A stretch of DNA of 64,000 nt, taken from the NCBI GenBank assembly GCA_036345935.2, contig JADWOT020000006.1, positions 3,847,543 through 3,911,542 on the forward strand, written 5' to 3'. Under the pieces are notes generated by a model. It did not search any database. It saw nothing but the letters and a program-made list of their open reading frames with translations, and had not been told where the DNA came from. Made by a program: the position numbers and the translations under genes. Position 1 is the stretch's first letter, and the number at the start of each line of letters is the position of its first letter. Source of the stretch: Taenia hydatigena (taxonomy: Eukaryota; Platyhelminthes; Cestoda; Cyclophyllidea; Taeniidae). Positions 26,734 to 39,524 of the stretch are shown here, piece after piece.

Positions 26734-26916
26734 CTTTCAGTACTGACTGAGCGATGGAAGATAATCGCAATGAGCAGTTGTGTCAATTGCAGTGGTACTA
26801 GCCCACACGCTGAAGTTGACTGAGCTCTCGAGTGTTGTCGTGAGATCAGAAACTTGTCAAAATAACCTTGTCACACCCTGTTGCACCCCTCTGTGGCGGA
26901 ACGCATCATGAAATCT
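26734..26916 (-). promoter_or_regulatory. Conserved 5' block of CRAL-TRIO gene 2
   Basis: Mirror of 8041-8223, with the same GGTGCAACAGGGTGTG and CCATCGCTCAGTCAGT elements. The regulatory role is inferred from conservation in the diverged copies. Confidence 0.4.
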
Positions 26917-29900
26917 TCAATCAGTGTTAATGCAATTAACTAACTCCCACTGGTCCTTACCACTGACTAGCGCTTCTAAAACGTGCCTATGCGATTCAAG
27001 CTTCGTTTCCTTGCCAAAATGCGAAGTTACAATCACAATCCTCACTGAAGTAGTGTTGAATGCATGCATAGACGTAGCCTTGTGAACGAAGAATAATGTA
27101 TCCGAAACCATGCTCATCTGCTCTACCGTCTATTTGCATACTATTAATGAACATTGCCGCACACCTCACCACGGTGAGTAGAATATCTTGTGATGAGGTT
27201 ATTTTGAGGTGTAGCATGAAGGATGGGAAAGGTCCATTCAGCATGATTCTGTTCCACTGGTTAAAGTACAGAACAGCTCATAGAACCAGGTTGTGACCTC
27301 CATGAGATCTGTCAACACCTGAGTCGTAAGCTTACTCAACCCATAAGGGCAACAGAAAACCGTTTTGCACATTTGCTGTGATTTCACTTCATTGGAACGG
27401 TCTACGTGCACCAAACTCGATAGAACATATTATACATGCTTTCGTCTGCCACAGCTTCACTGCTTGACGGTCGCGCATCTCACCGGGGCCGTTGTGTTTT
27501 CACGGACCAGTTGAATCGACTTCATAAGAACTGTGGAGTTGTGTGCAGTGTCAGAGCTGCAATTTACTTTTGCCTTACTTTAGTCTGAGTGAGTATCACA
27601 TCGGAGTGTTTGAATCAGCATCACATGCTTTTCACTTGCTAAGCAGTTATAAAACCATGAAGAGTATACACTGTGCCATTCAAAGATTCATGCTGCATTG
27701 AGATGCATAATTGTTTATGCTTTCTGTAGCCACTTATCTCTCGTGGTGACTGAAGCATTTACTTGTCGAAATTTGCTGCACTTCCACCTATTTATAACCT
27801 TAAGTCCATCATCATCGGAAGGTCGTTGCCTATTTGCTCCATGGAAATGGCTTAGGTTACAGCTCCTTTTGGAATCATCCATGACACTACAACTCATAAG
27901 CATAGAACTCGAAGATTGGGAGACAAAGGCTATTGTGCCACAAGGCATTACTTATGAGTGATAAATGGGCAACTAGGGGAACTTAATCACCTAATTTGAT
28001 ATGCACAAGACACCCGATAGCTTAGAAAACTATGAGTGTTGAAGAACAAAGTAACTGACAACTGACAATCAATAGCTCCTGTTGTTGGGACTTGAGGTAG
28101 CCCTCAGTACACCCTTACAAATTGTAGTGAAATGGATCATTTCAAATGTCCTTTTTTCTATGGCACAGTGGGTAATAAGTAAGAGCATTTCTTAATCAAA
28201 GGTATCAAAAGTTCTGTTTGAAGATGTGGCCGAGCATCGGGCACTCCATCAAGGGCGCGTAACTCCATCAACGATTGTACAAGGCCAGATGCAGCTTCGT
28301 TTTCTCTTACGCTTTTTAAGCACCAGATGTCTTCCTTCCTTATCGAATTCTTCTCGAGAAGCCTAGACACATATTTTTGGGATGCAAATGTTCGGTTGGT
28401 GTCTCCACTTCCTCGAATAGTGTGAAAATGGAGGTACACAATGCATCCAATAGTTTTCAGCAAAACCAGCAGACAAAATTGTTTGCAGTTCCACTGGTAA
28501 TTAAAAGGACCGTGCTTGGGCCAGCCTCCAGATCATGCCAGCAGCTTCAAGCAACTTCGTATGTCAAATACATATTTCCGTCCCGATAGTGTGCCTTGTT
28601 TAATCGTCGGAGTAGTCCAGTGAACCTACGGTTCTACTTATTAATGTGCAGTGTCTGCCCATTGATAGGGATTGGTTGTGGCAATCTTAAGATGGGATTG
28701 CATGGATTGCACAAATTTCCATTGTTCTGGTAAGCTCTTCTGCTACTTAAAATTAATTAGCATTTTAACCGTTTTATTTATGCGTTTCGCAATCGCACAT
28801 CTCGACCATGCGCTTGCTAACAATTTGTCACAAATACTCACATTCAAGCGCAGACATGCATTCATTCCCTTTCTGCACATGTAAACAAGGACATTTGCAT
28901 TCCAAATATGATAACGCCATTCAGTCGACAGCAGACTTCACTGTGTTTCATTTATTTTGGTGTGAAAATTCGTGCAATGTGATTGCAGTAGTCACTTGCA
29001 ACCTCAATACATTACTTATTAGTAATTATTGTACTGCATTGATAGTTTGTTGAAGTCTGCGAGTAATTGCGCGACGAACACTTACTTCTCCGAAGATTGA
29101 GCTTCCAGCCATCGGCAAGGCTACCAGGTCATAGTAGTAGCCTCAGCTCTTTGCCACGACAGATGCGTTTCTCGGCTGATGGTGGGTGCTTTGCTGGTGT
29201 AGTCTCGTGTTTTGGGTGGCTTGCGTCAGTGCTTGCGATTTGAAAGTGACGCAGTCGTATGTGCGAACTAGCAGTATGGTCGGTGGTCAAACTAGACGGA
29301 GGAGTGCAGTAGTGGGATGGAGTTCTGAGATCGCTGAGTTGACATTTAATGTTTACTTAGAGATCTCGGCATTCATCTTGCTGCAACTAAAAGCGTGTAA
29401 GATTTGATAGTTTCTTCCTGTCCCATCAGTGGTGGCTATCAGTGGGAACACTCTGATGGCCTCCTTACCAGTTGTGGGATGATTGCTGACGCTCTGTCAA
29501 GTACAATGGAGTGCTCGTATGGTCATGTCAGGTAATAGTTGCTTGTGGTTAGGTAGTTTGTTCAATGTATTGACGAGGAGCAGCCGAAGTGGCTTCAACG
29601 CTGCCTGATTGGATTGATTCGACATGGACCTCAACGAAGCAGGAAGAGCTCTCGCCTGCGTTGCCATGGTTGGAGGATCCCAGATGCTCTTTTGTTGTCT
29701 TTCTGGAATTGCGATTTTCTCTGAAGCATGTAATGGGAGTGGGACTACCACTGTAGTTTGTGTAGCGGAGGTACGATGTTTCGTTGGGGTTCGGGTGATT
29801 GCGAGCAATCTGGTTAGGTGCAGGTGCCTAATCTCTCACCACCCTACAAAATGGAGAATGCCGACAGAGGATAGCATCTTGAGTTGAGCTAACCATCACA

Positions 29901-29960
29901 ACTAGCAGTGGTGTCTTGATTATCAGCATTGACAGGAAGGAACCGATGAATGTGAAGTAC
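26917..29960. other. Right-arm gene-block upstream region, no gene recognised
   Basis: Mirror of 4,980-8,040 with a few indels, for example a 9-bp deletion near 27,880. It is also the segment whose old relative lies at 42,080-44,900 in the same orientation. Open frames are carried only by the recent duplication. Confidence 0.6.
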
Positions 29961-30786
29961 TACTTTCTACATTGGAGTATGGTAGTGGTTGTATGCATTG
30001 GGCTAGTCAGTTGAGTGAGTGCCAAACTGTGGGACTGCGTGGTGTCATTGGTTATCCCTAAGAAACAACCAGCACTAGTAATTGAGTGCGTGAGTGAGTG
30101 AGTGAGTGAGTGAGTGAGTGAGTGAATGAGAGAGTGATATAGATCCGAAGTGCAAATCATCGAAGTGGTGATCACAAGAGAGAGATAGAAAGAGAGGGAG
30201 GAAGGGATGGGTGGGGGGAAGAGAGAGTGCTGTCAGTGGAAGATTTGCAGCTGTGGTGTACGATGGAGTTCGCGATGCACCAAGTGGTTGAGCTTTGACC
30301 CATTAGTGTTGGAACGAAGATGCCAATGAATGGCATGATTGGTTGATTGACTCTTCAGTTGACCGGTCGGCCGGCTAGAGGAGGCTTCCATGGTAGTAGG
30401 AAGGAAAGTGATGCGAGCAATGTAGTCGGCGTAGCGTGCTGTGCTGTTAGCACGATGTGGAGCTGTGCACAGTGGTGCGGTGTCAAGTGGGGCTGATGGG
30501 GGTGGGGCAGGCGCACCGTGGACAGCACAACAGTGATGGCGCAGTAGTGGTGGCTGAGGCTACTACTGATAGCGTGACCAGTAGATGATGTAAACTGTGA
30601 GGGCAAAAAAGGTCAAAATAATAAAGCAAAGTAAAAACAAAAATACATTTGTGTGGAAAATAATGTTGAATAGAAGGTAAATAGGTAGAATTGGCAAGTT
30701 TTTGTGTGTGAAGGGAAGGTGTGCAAAAAATAAGTAGAGGGCAAGGAGAAGCTAATGGGCGCGGGCGTGGGTGAGGCAGCAGGCGG

Positions 30787-30892
30787 CACCGTTAATCGGT
30801 TCTCACTTTGCAATATTGTATGGTGAGTATCGATGCAGCTTTGGGGCTGTGCCCACGAGCTGACTCATTGTTTGGCTGGTCCGAAGAGGGCC
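30787..30892 (+). ncRNA. Spliced-leader RNA gene, copy 4
   Basis: The SL exon is 30787-30822 with the donor GTGAGT right after. Hairpins and the ATTGTTTGG stretch are intact. This is the mirror partner of copy 1 but has the CTTTGGGG loop of copies 2 and 3. Confidence 0.9.
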
Positions 30893-31904
30893 TAGATGGC
30901 GAAAGAAAGGGAGTTTGGGGATGATGTGGATAGGATGTGGTGTCTCGTGTCAGGTGGAGGTGTGGCGACAGCTGGTCGTTGCGTCCAACTCTAGTGCTGT
31001 GTGCCGTAGAATGTTGCACAAGCTGTGCTGTGCTCTGTTGTGCTGTTGTAGCACGCAGCGACGAGACATCAACATGCATGCTCTACGCCCCGCCCGACTG
31101 AGCTATGTGGTAGGCAAATGTGTCCTACTGCAGCATATCGCCGTGGACATTGCTAAAAGCGAATCGAAGCCAAGCCAAACCGAGCCGAGTAAGCAAATGT
31201 GCAGATCCACGCATCTGAGGTGGCGTTGGGGGTGAGGGGACACACTCACAGCCTCCTCATTGGAGGAGGGACAATGTCTCGGTGTCAGCGCTTTTGCTAC
31301 TTCAGCTGCTGTCGCGGCTTCTCCATGTAACAATGCGTAACCCCAACACACGAAGGAGGTTTGTGCCTCGTGATTGTCACCTAGCAGGTAAGGTGTTTCT
31401 CACTTTAGAGGGTCATAATCACAGCAAGGTCACACGCAAGCATTGTAATCACGCAGGTAGATGGTAGAGCACTACACGAGAAGAACCAGTGGTCTCGATT
31501 TCGCATTCATTGCACTTCACGGGGCTCGGTGTGTGGTGTGAGACTGAAGGAGTGAGCGAGTGAGTGAGAGAGTGAGTGGAGCGATCGGTCAGTCAGTCAG
31601 TCAGTCAGTCAGTCAACCAGTCAGCCAGTCAGGGCGAAAGTTCTGCTTTTAATGCAAGACCTCTTACCGGTAAGCTGCCTCGTTCCATGATATCCACCAT
31701 ATTTGCACTTGTGAAAGGCACCATGACTCGAGGAACAAAACCTGGTCGCCCTTGTTGCTTAATGCCTGAGTGAAGGTGGTGGTTGCTCGGAGAAGCTTCG
31801 TGTTGCTACTGAGATGAGACGATGTCTCCGAAAATAAGGTGAATGCCTCAAAACGCGTAAGTATTGTGATTAGGAGTAGTAATTTGAAAGGCAGATCTTA
31901 TTCC

Positions 31905-32040
31905 CACTGACTGACTGACTGACTGACTGACTGACTGACTGACTGACTGACTGACTGACTGACTGACTGACTGACTGACTGACTGACTGACTGACTGACT
32001 GACTGACTGACTGACTGACTGACTGACTGACTGACTGACT
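31905..32040. repeat. (CTGA)n microsatellite up to the gap
   Basis: Perfect CTGA repeats, about 34 units, broken off by the N at 32,041. In the left arm the corresponding site near 2,970 is a single CTGACAATTAAC with no expansion. Confidence 0.95.
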
Positions 32041-32041
32041 N
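32041..32041. other. Single N: scaffold join
   Basis: The only ambiguous base noticed in the window. It sits between a (CTGA)n run and a GGATCC that starts a second copy of the preceding 2.37 kb, so the true length and copy number here are unknown. Confidence 0.95.
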
Positions 32042-34274
32042 GGATCCCAGATGCTCTTTTGTTGTCTTTCTGGAATTGCGATTTTCTCTGAAGCATGTAA
32101 TGGGAGTGGGACTACCACTGTAGTTTGTGTAGCGGAGGTACGATGTTTCGTTGGGGTTCGGGTGATTGCGAGCAATCTGGTTAGGTGCAGGTGCCTAATC
32201 TCTCACCACCCTACAAAATGGAGAATGCCGACAGAGGATAGCATCTTGAGTTGAGCTAACCATCACAACTAGCAGTGGTGTCTTGATTATCAGCATTGAC
32301 AGGAAGGAACCGATGAATGTGAAGTACTACTTTCTACATTGGAGTATGGTAGTGGTTGTATGCATTGGGCTAGTCAGTTGAGTGAGTGCCAAACTGTGGG
32401 ACTGCGTGGTGTCATTGGTTATCCCTAAGAAACAACCAGCACTAGTAATTGAGTGCGTGAGTGAGTGAGTGAGTGAGTGAGTGAGTGAGTGAATGAGAGA
32501 GTGATATAGATCCGAAGTGCAAATCATCGAAGTGGTGATCACAAGAGAGAGATAGAAAGAGAGGGAGGAAGGGATGGGTGGGGGGAAGAGAGAGTGCTGT
32601 CAGTGGAAGATTTGCAGCTGTGGTGTACGATGGAGTTCGCGATGCACCAAGTGGTTGAGCTTTGACCCATTAGTGTTGGAACGAAGATGCCAATGAATGG
32701 CATGATTGGTTGATTGACTCTTCAGTTGACCGGTCGGCCGGCTAGAGGAGGCTTCCATGGTAGTAGGAAGGAAAGTGATGCGAGCAATGTAGTCGGCGTA
32801 GCGTGCTGTGCTGTTAGCACGATGTGGAGCTGTGCACAGTGGTGCGGTGTCAAGTGGGGCTGATGGGGGTGGGGCAGGCGCACCGTGGACAGCACAACAG
32901 TGATGGCGCAGTAGTGGTGGCTGAGGCTACTACTGATAGCGTGACCAGTAGATGATGTAAACTGTGAGGGCAAAAAAGGTCAAAATAATAAAGCAAAGTA
33001 AAAACAAAAATACATTTGTGTGGAAAATAATGTTGAATAGAAGGTAAATAGGTAGAATTGGCAAGTTTTTGTGTGTGAAGGGAAGGTGTGCAAAAAATAA
33101 GTAGAGGGCAAGGAGAAGCTAATGGGCGCGGGCGTGGGTGAGGCAGCAGGCGGCACCGTTAATCGGTTCTCACTTTGCAATATTGTATGGTGAGTATCGA
33201 TGCAGCTTTGGGGCTGTGCCCACGAGCTGACTCATTGTTTGGCTGGTCCGAAGAGGGCCTAGATGGCGAAAGAAAGGGAGTTTGGGGATGATGTGGATAG
33301 GATGTGGTGTCTCGTGTCAGGTGGAGGTGTGGCGACAGCTGGTCGTTGCGTCCAACTCTAGTGCTGTGTGCCGTAGAATGTTGCACAAGCTGTGCTGTGC
33401 TCTGTTGTGCTGTTGTAGCACGCAGCGACGAGACATCAACATGCATGCTCTACGCCCCGCCCGACTGAGCTATGTGGTAGGCAAATGTGTCCTACTGCAG
33501 CATATCGCCGTGGACATTGCTAAAAGCGAATCGAAGCCAAGCCAAACCGAGCCGAGTAAGCAAATGTGCAGATCCACGCATCTGAGGTGGCGTTGGGGGT
33601 GAGGGGACACACTCACAGCCTCCTCATTGGAGGAGGGACAATGTCTCGGTGTCAGCGCTTTTGCTACTTCAGCTGCTGTCGCGGCTTCTCCATGTAACAA
33701 TGCGTAACCCCAACACACGAAGGAGGTTTGTGCCTCGTGATTGTCACCTAGCAGGTAAGGTGTTTCTCACTTTAGAGGGTCATAATCACAGCAAGGTCAC
33801 ACGCAAGCATTGTAATCACGCAGGTAGATGGTAGAGCACTACACGAGAAGAACCAGTGGTCTCGATTTCGCATTCATTGCACTTCACGGGGCTCGGTGTG
33901 TGGTGTGAGACTGAAGGAGTGAGCGAGTGAGTGAGAGAGTGAGTGGAGCGATCGGTCAGTCAGTCAGTCAGTCAGTCAGTCAACCAGTCAGCCAGTCAGG
34001 GCGAAAGTTCTGCTTTTAATGCAAGACCTCTTACCGGTAAGCTGCCTCGTTCCATGATATCCACCATATTTGCACTTGTGAAAGGCACCATGACTCGAGG
34101 AACAAAACCTGGTCGCCCTTGTTGCTTAATGCCTGAGTGAAGGTGGTGGTTGCTCGGAGAAGCTTCGTGTTGCTACTGAGATGAGACGATGTCTCCGAAA
34201 ATAAGGTGAATGCCTCAAAACGCGTAAGTATTGTGATTAGGAGTAGTAATTTGAAAGGCAGATCTTATTCCCAC
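32042..34274 (+). repeat. Tandem SL unit, second step
   Basis: Repeats 29,677-31,907 at an offset of 2,367 bp without visible change. It is followed by a much longer (CTGA)n tract. It could be a true tandem SL unit or the same locus assembled twice. Confidence 0.8.
33154..33259 (+). ncRNA. Spliced-leader RNA gene, copy 5
   Basis: The SL exon is 33154-33189, identical to copy 4 including flanks. If the step is an assembly duplicate, copies 4 and 5 are one gene. Confidence 0.85.
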
Positions 34275-34427
34275 TGACTGACTGACTGACTGACTGACTG
34301 ACTGACTGACTGACTGACTGACTGACTGACTGACTGACTGACTGACTGACTGACTGACTGACTGACTGACTGACTGACTGACTGACTGACTGACTGACTG
34401 ACTGACTGACTGACTGACTGACTGACT

Positions 34428-34471
<44 letters not shown>

Positions 34472-34848
34472 TGACTGACTGACTGACTGACGACTGACTG
34501 ACTACTGACTGAGCTGACTACTGACTACTGACTGACTGACTGACTTATGACTGACTGACGGATGACTGACTGACTGACTGACTGAGCTGACTGACTGACT
34601 GACTGACTGACTGACTGACTGACTGACTGACTGAATGGACTGACTGACTGACTGACTGACTGACTGACTGACTGACTGACTGACTGACTGACTGACTGAC
34701 TGACTGACTGACTGACTGACTGACTGACTGACTGACTGACTGACTGACTGACTGACTGACTGACTGACTGACTGACTGACTGACTGACTGACTGACTGAC
34801 TGACTGACTGACTGACTGACTGACTGACTGACTGACTTGGTGACTGAC
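34274..34848. repeat. Long (CTGA)n satellite tract
   Basis: About 575 bp of CTGA repeats. 34,440-34,640 is irregular (CTTA, TTGA, GACGA, CTACTGA variants) while both sides are perfect. The SVSQ-repeat open frame on the minus strand is just this tract translated. Confidence 0.95.
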
Positions 34849-34919
34849 TTGGTGACTCCCTCACTCCCTCAAGTAGTGTTGAGCACATCGTTCCCACCCA
34901 TATCAACATGGCGTTCAGG

Positions 34920-36480
34920 AAATATGAACAATTAACAGTGAATAGCCTGCACCACAGACCAAATCGACACCCGACATGCAGATATCTCTAAGGCGGATGC
35001 AGTGATGTGTGTCCCAGATGTGTCATTTAGTGGGTGGATGGTATGAGGACACCTATATTGGCTTCTTCACCTGACATTGCATTACTAAGGCCAGCTCTCA
35101 CTACGATTCATTCAAGTAGAAGTCCAGCATCGAATCGTTGTTGTTGGATCTTCTTCACGCATTCGCCCTTAGTAATGTTTCCGCCTCAAATTTCTCCAAG
35201 TGATGCTTCTGCCATTGAGCAAGTCACCACCATAATTTACTTCTTCCTATTGTTTTCGAGGTGGCTTGTTCTACTACGACACCTTCACTAGCTGCAATGC
35301 ACATTCATCATCCACTCTAACGGAGTATAATAAAAGGATAAAAGCTCTCTCCATGTGATGATTTTATCGTCAGTCGTGTCCACTTGCATAAAATCTTATG
35401 TTTAACTGATGTGTTAAATGAACACAGAGTCACTATGTGATTCTGTGAGTTGTTAAAGCCTCTGACAATGGCATTCCAATTGTGCTCGCGTTGCTCACTG
35501 TGGAAGTGAATCACTCATGCTTTGGCAAGCTTTCCTAGAGTGGGGTGAAAATGTGATTTACTATGAGGGTGATCATGGTGGCGAGGTTGAACCTCGGAAA
35601 TGGATAACAGAGACTGTAATTGCAATCTGATTCGAGTGCAGAGGCAGTTGCGAGGCAGCAGATTTGAGTGACAAATGCTACTGCAGCCTGCGATGCATTG
35701 GGCAACACTTCCTCAGTCGAATGACGCTGCTCTGACACAGAAGAGCATCGAATAAGGACGAATGGGGGAGTCTTTCGTTGTCTGAGAATCAACTGTAATT
35801 TGCCATTGGCTGCACACATCTCAAAGTGGTGAGGTTGATTCCTAAATGCTGATTATTCACTGAGTTGCAGCATCGAGTTCATTTCACGCAGTTGCTATTA
35901 CTTTGAATGGTTTCTCCGAGGAGTTATGCACAAAAACAGACGTCAACGATTCCTGCTAATGAGTGAGAGAGAAGTATTTATTGAAGGTGATGAGAAGTAC
36001 TGCACGCACATATACATCACGTCCGAATAGACATTGTCTACAGTGAGCAAAGAGTCAGTGAGGATGTCGTTACATTGTGCATCTGATTCTCAATGCATTA
36101 ATCCTCGTCTCTTGCATTGAAGCCTCATGCACCTCATTCCCTTGATGGGGAATGACACGATATCTACTAGCCAGTCTGACTGCTGTCTCATACAATGCAG
36201 AAATGCATGCCGCTTTCCCTACCACTTGCGTAAATAGCATGCATTTGGCAGACAGGTATGAAAGTGACGCTGTACAGGGCAAATGCAGAGTACACATGCA
36301 TAGCAATCCTTCGTAATCAGTGACACCGTAATACACCAAGCATAGCTCTGAAGATCTTTTCTCCACTTTGTGTCTTCAAATCCGTGGTATTATTGACTTC
36401 ACGATGCGTCGAGTTCGTGATGCTTCCAACATCTCTTACATAATTCTGCCACACAGACATGGTTGATAGACGAAGCTAAA
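34920..36480. repeat. Outer end of right-arm SL unit
   Basis: Continues the SL-unit homology after the satellite. 34,985-35,135 is more like the variant in the palindrome spacer (16,500-16,700 in reverse) than like the other units. A segment of about 160-190 bp is missing at 35,137, so this copy is a mosaic. Beyond about 35,870 similarity to the left outer unit drops. Confidence 0.75.
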
Positions 36481-39430
36481 ATTGTGCCACTTGCCTCTTA
36501 TTTCTAATGGAAATCAGCGTTGCTGTTTTCTGTCCCTCAAAGCAAATTTACCAAAGATGTCATCAAAATATTATACATTGCTCTACCGAACTGCAAAAAC
36601 TAAGGCATGCTTTCTTTGTTAGCCCAGTGAACCGTACACAATCACCTCAACCTTAAAAGATTTTACATAGTCCGCACTACCTACCCTTGAACAGATGGGA
36701 TTTGATGATTGACATGCGCTAGGGTACCGGAGACGTGCCAATCCATGACCCGTTACCACACTCCGATTTCGCACGTACTGATTTCACAAACCCAACGCCT
36801 ACAACCACGCCTATACTCTAATCTAGAAAGTAACCTTTAAAATTCAGATTTTCTGCCCGACAGTGGTGGAACTCTGGTCCGCGTAGCCAACGATCGTGAT
36901 GGTAAAATTACGCAGGAATGTGGTTTTGGAGCTAGAGGTAATTTGTACCTATTCACTGCCACGCAAGCGAACCGATATTTGGGACTCCCAATCGTCCGAA
37001 ATCTTCATGGTGACCCAGGCCCCCATAGAATGTCAAATGTCCTCTAAATGCAATCATTGCTGCACTCCTACTAATCTCCGATAAAAATAATCGTTTGGAG
37101 AGACGATGAGGTAGTTCTGGACTCTATACGATTGCATTTTATAATTTGGCGTTTCTTTAGGACCAAATTGATGCATTGCAGCAGTAATGATTTAAATATG
37201 CAAAGTATTTAAGATGCCTTTTACTTTTATTGTATTTTCATGGTTAGAAACCACACTAATCTATTTGGTTCCAATGTGCATGATGCTGAAAGGGCCTCTT
37301 TAACCTTTCGCAATCTAATGTTTACTATTGTGGCATGATTCTCTACCCATGCGTCCTTTGCTTCCAGTCTATATTAAGGTTGATTGCAGGTTGCCGTACT
37401 TTATTGTCCTTCCTGAAGTAATCCCGGCAGTAAAAATATCTTGTTTAGAGTTTCAAGCGCCTCTGATCAGTCTCGCTTTTGCAGTCGTAAAAAACTGCTG
37501 CCACTGCTTACGATTGTGTGCTGATGGGATTAACCACAGAGAAGGAGCTCATGTACTGGCAGATGATGTGTTGGAAGGCAAAGAGATGTAGAATTTGTCA
37601 CTATCATAGCATTGAGACGTCTCATTCAATAAAGAGCAGTGAATAAGGCAAACGCGAAATTATGTCAGAGCGGTACTAATTTACGTATGAACCGGTTTGT
37701 TGTGGATTGCCTTCACTAGGTAAACGCTTTGACATAAAAGCGTAAATTGTCGGTTGTCAAAGTGCTTTATAAAGCTTGAAGCATTTCTCGCTGCATTACT
37801 TTTATGGAATCGCACAAGTGCGGTGGATAAAGTAGCATGAATATCTCATTCTCAGTAAACCGTTACTGTCTCACATGGATCACTATCCACTTCCTCGATA
37901 CTTAATACGACCTGTAGATTTAAAATGCAAAATTACATGGGATGAGAGGGTATGCAATAAACGGTACTTTAACATCCACAGTATGAGGGCACTCAAATCA
38001 TGGCAACTGTCTGTGTTAAATCGTTCATCTGTACGTCCTGTGTTTGCTCTTCCACTAGAACAGGCTTCTAGAGCGAGCTGGATCAAGTCTTTGGAAGTTT
38101 TATTTATCTCACTTAATTGTATTTGATGATAGGGGTGTTACGCAACGCTATGCGCCTGCAAATATTACAAACTGATATTTGACTCAGTGATACCACTCGA
38201 ACAGAACGTTCTCAATGAGGCAATTACCCTTTCCTCAAACGCTTATATACATCTGTCCTCTAATCCATCTTCCAGTCGTCAGTTGATATTATATGGCATG
38301 AGCTCTTGAACAAGTAAGCCAGTTGCACTCTCGTGCAACTAATCCTATTTGTCGAAGTTAATTTGTGTCATTTAAGTTGCATTCAAATGCAAGGGAGCCC
38401 CCAAAATCGAACGATGATTGGAAAGCTAGGAGTAATTACAGCGCGCACTCTCAAATTGGCCCCATGTTTTGGTTTTAGTGCGCCTTTTGGTTGTCTGATT
38501 GAGATCCATCACAATGTTCTCCTTTTTCTTAGCCCTAGCGGTCTTCTCTGCATGGAGCCGGTCATGCTTGGTCCATATCGTGTTGGTATTCTGCCTCAGG
38601 CTTTGTCACACTCCTGACAGGCGGCGTACAAATATGAGAGCAGTTTCATCGAAGCACAGGGAGGAGAGAAGCTAAGAAACTGATGGAATGAACGAAAATG
38701 TAATGCAAAAAGAGCTATTACGTCATGTTTACCATTGTAGAGACCAAATTGTGGGGAACGAGGAGACTCGCTTTACATATTCCATGGTTAAGTCAACTGT
38801 TAATCGGCCTAAGCACCTTATCTAAAAACAACTGCAAGACCAATCACTAAGCAACACGTAGGGTAGCAGATTGATCGTAGTCCCTCCAGCCCTTTTTCAT
38901 GCTATTGAGGCAGCGTGCCACTTCAGGAAAGGATCCGATGCTGCAATGCACCATGAAATATTAGCGAGCAATTAGCATCCATTAACTAAACTATGTGTGA
39001 TCCTTGGATTGGTAAAAACTAAGAAACGGAAGACCACGGGCTTCGATGCGCAAAATTAGTTGGCCTTCACGGCTGATGGAAGCATATTTGACATTGAAAA
39101 ATGGCAAAATCAAGGTTGACAATGCTGTTAAATCGAATCCCGACTGAAGCAAATACAGTAGGAGAGATAGATGGAGCCAATGAGGACAAGTGTTTATCTT
39201 GTTAGTAGTAAAATCAAGGCTAAATTCTCAATGTTGGCTCCCAACTGCCACGAGTTAACTCACTGCATAATTGTCGGTTTAGGTCACATTTTACGCTCCA
39301 AATCACCCTCATGAACATCTCTTTCTCTTGAATGCATTCCGATGCATTGAATTTTTGGTTTTTCTCGCTTATATAACTAGCTGTCGAGATGTGCCACGTT
39401 TGCTTAAGAGAGATGCAGAAGAGCAAGGAT
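36480..39430. other. Old diverged copy of gene-block downstream region
   Basis: Diverged match to 22,020-24,250 in the same orientation, for example 36,720-36,840 with 22,410-22,530, and 38,880-39,130 with 23,520-23,770. It lies 3' of CRAL-TRIO copy 3, as expected for an ancient duplication of the whole block. No other gene is seen. Confidence 0.7.
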
Positions 39431-39524
39431 TTAATTTAACTTTACCAACTAAGTAAGAACATTACCCAGGTCTAGACGGAAAAGAAGAGGGTTCAATGAT
39501 TGTTTTAAGAGAATTGACTGAGAG

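Larger units (their letters stand above)
29677..32040 (+). repeat. Tandem SL unit, first 2.37-kb step
   Basis: From GGATCCCAGATG at 29,677 this sequence recurs from 32,042 at a constant 2,367-bp offset with no difference that I could see. It covers the SL gene and ends in a (CTGA)n run at 31,905-32,040. SL genes usually sit in tandem arrays, so this step may be one period of a larger array. Confidence 0.85.
18541..36480 (-). repeat. Right arm of giant imperfect palindrome
   Basis: Reverse complement of 1,371-16,382. It is longer than the left arm because the outer SL unit appears twice (2,367-bp step) and carries long (CTGA)n runs. The second outer unit also lacks about 160-190 bp present in the others near 35,137. 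Homology to the left arm weakens beyond about 35,870 and fades out near 36,480. Confidence 0.9.

Noticed and set aside
34502..34909. 135-codon open frame of SVSQ repeats (also at 31,848-32,175)
   Set aside because: It is only the (CTGA)n satellite read in translation; any frame of this repeat stays open.
38795..38830. Second SL-like string (GTTAATCGGCC) in the diverged block
   Set aside because: Only about 9 bases match; there is no terminal ATG plus GTGAGT donor and no downstream hairpins.
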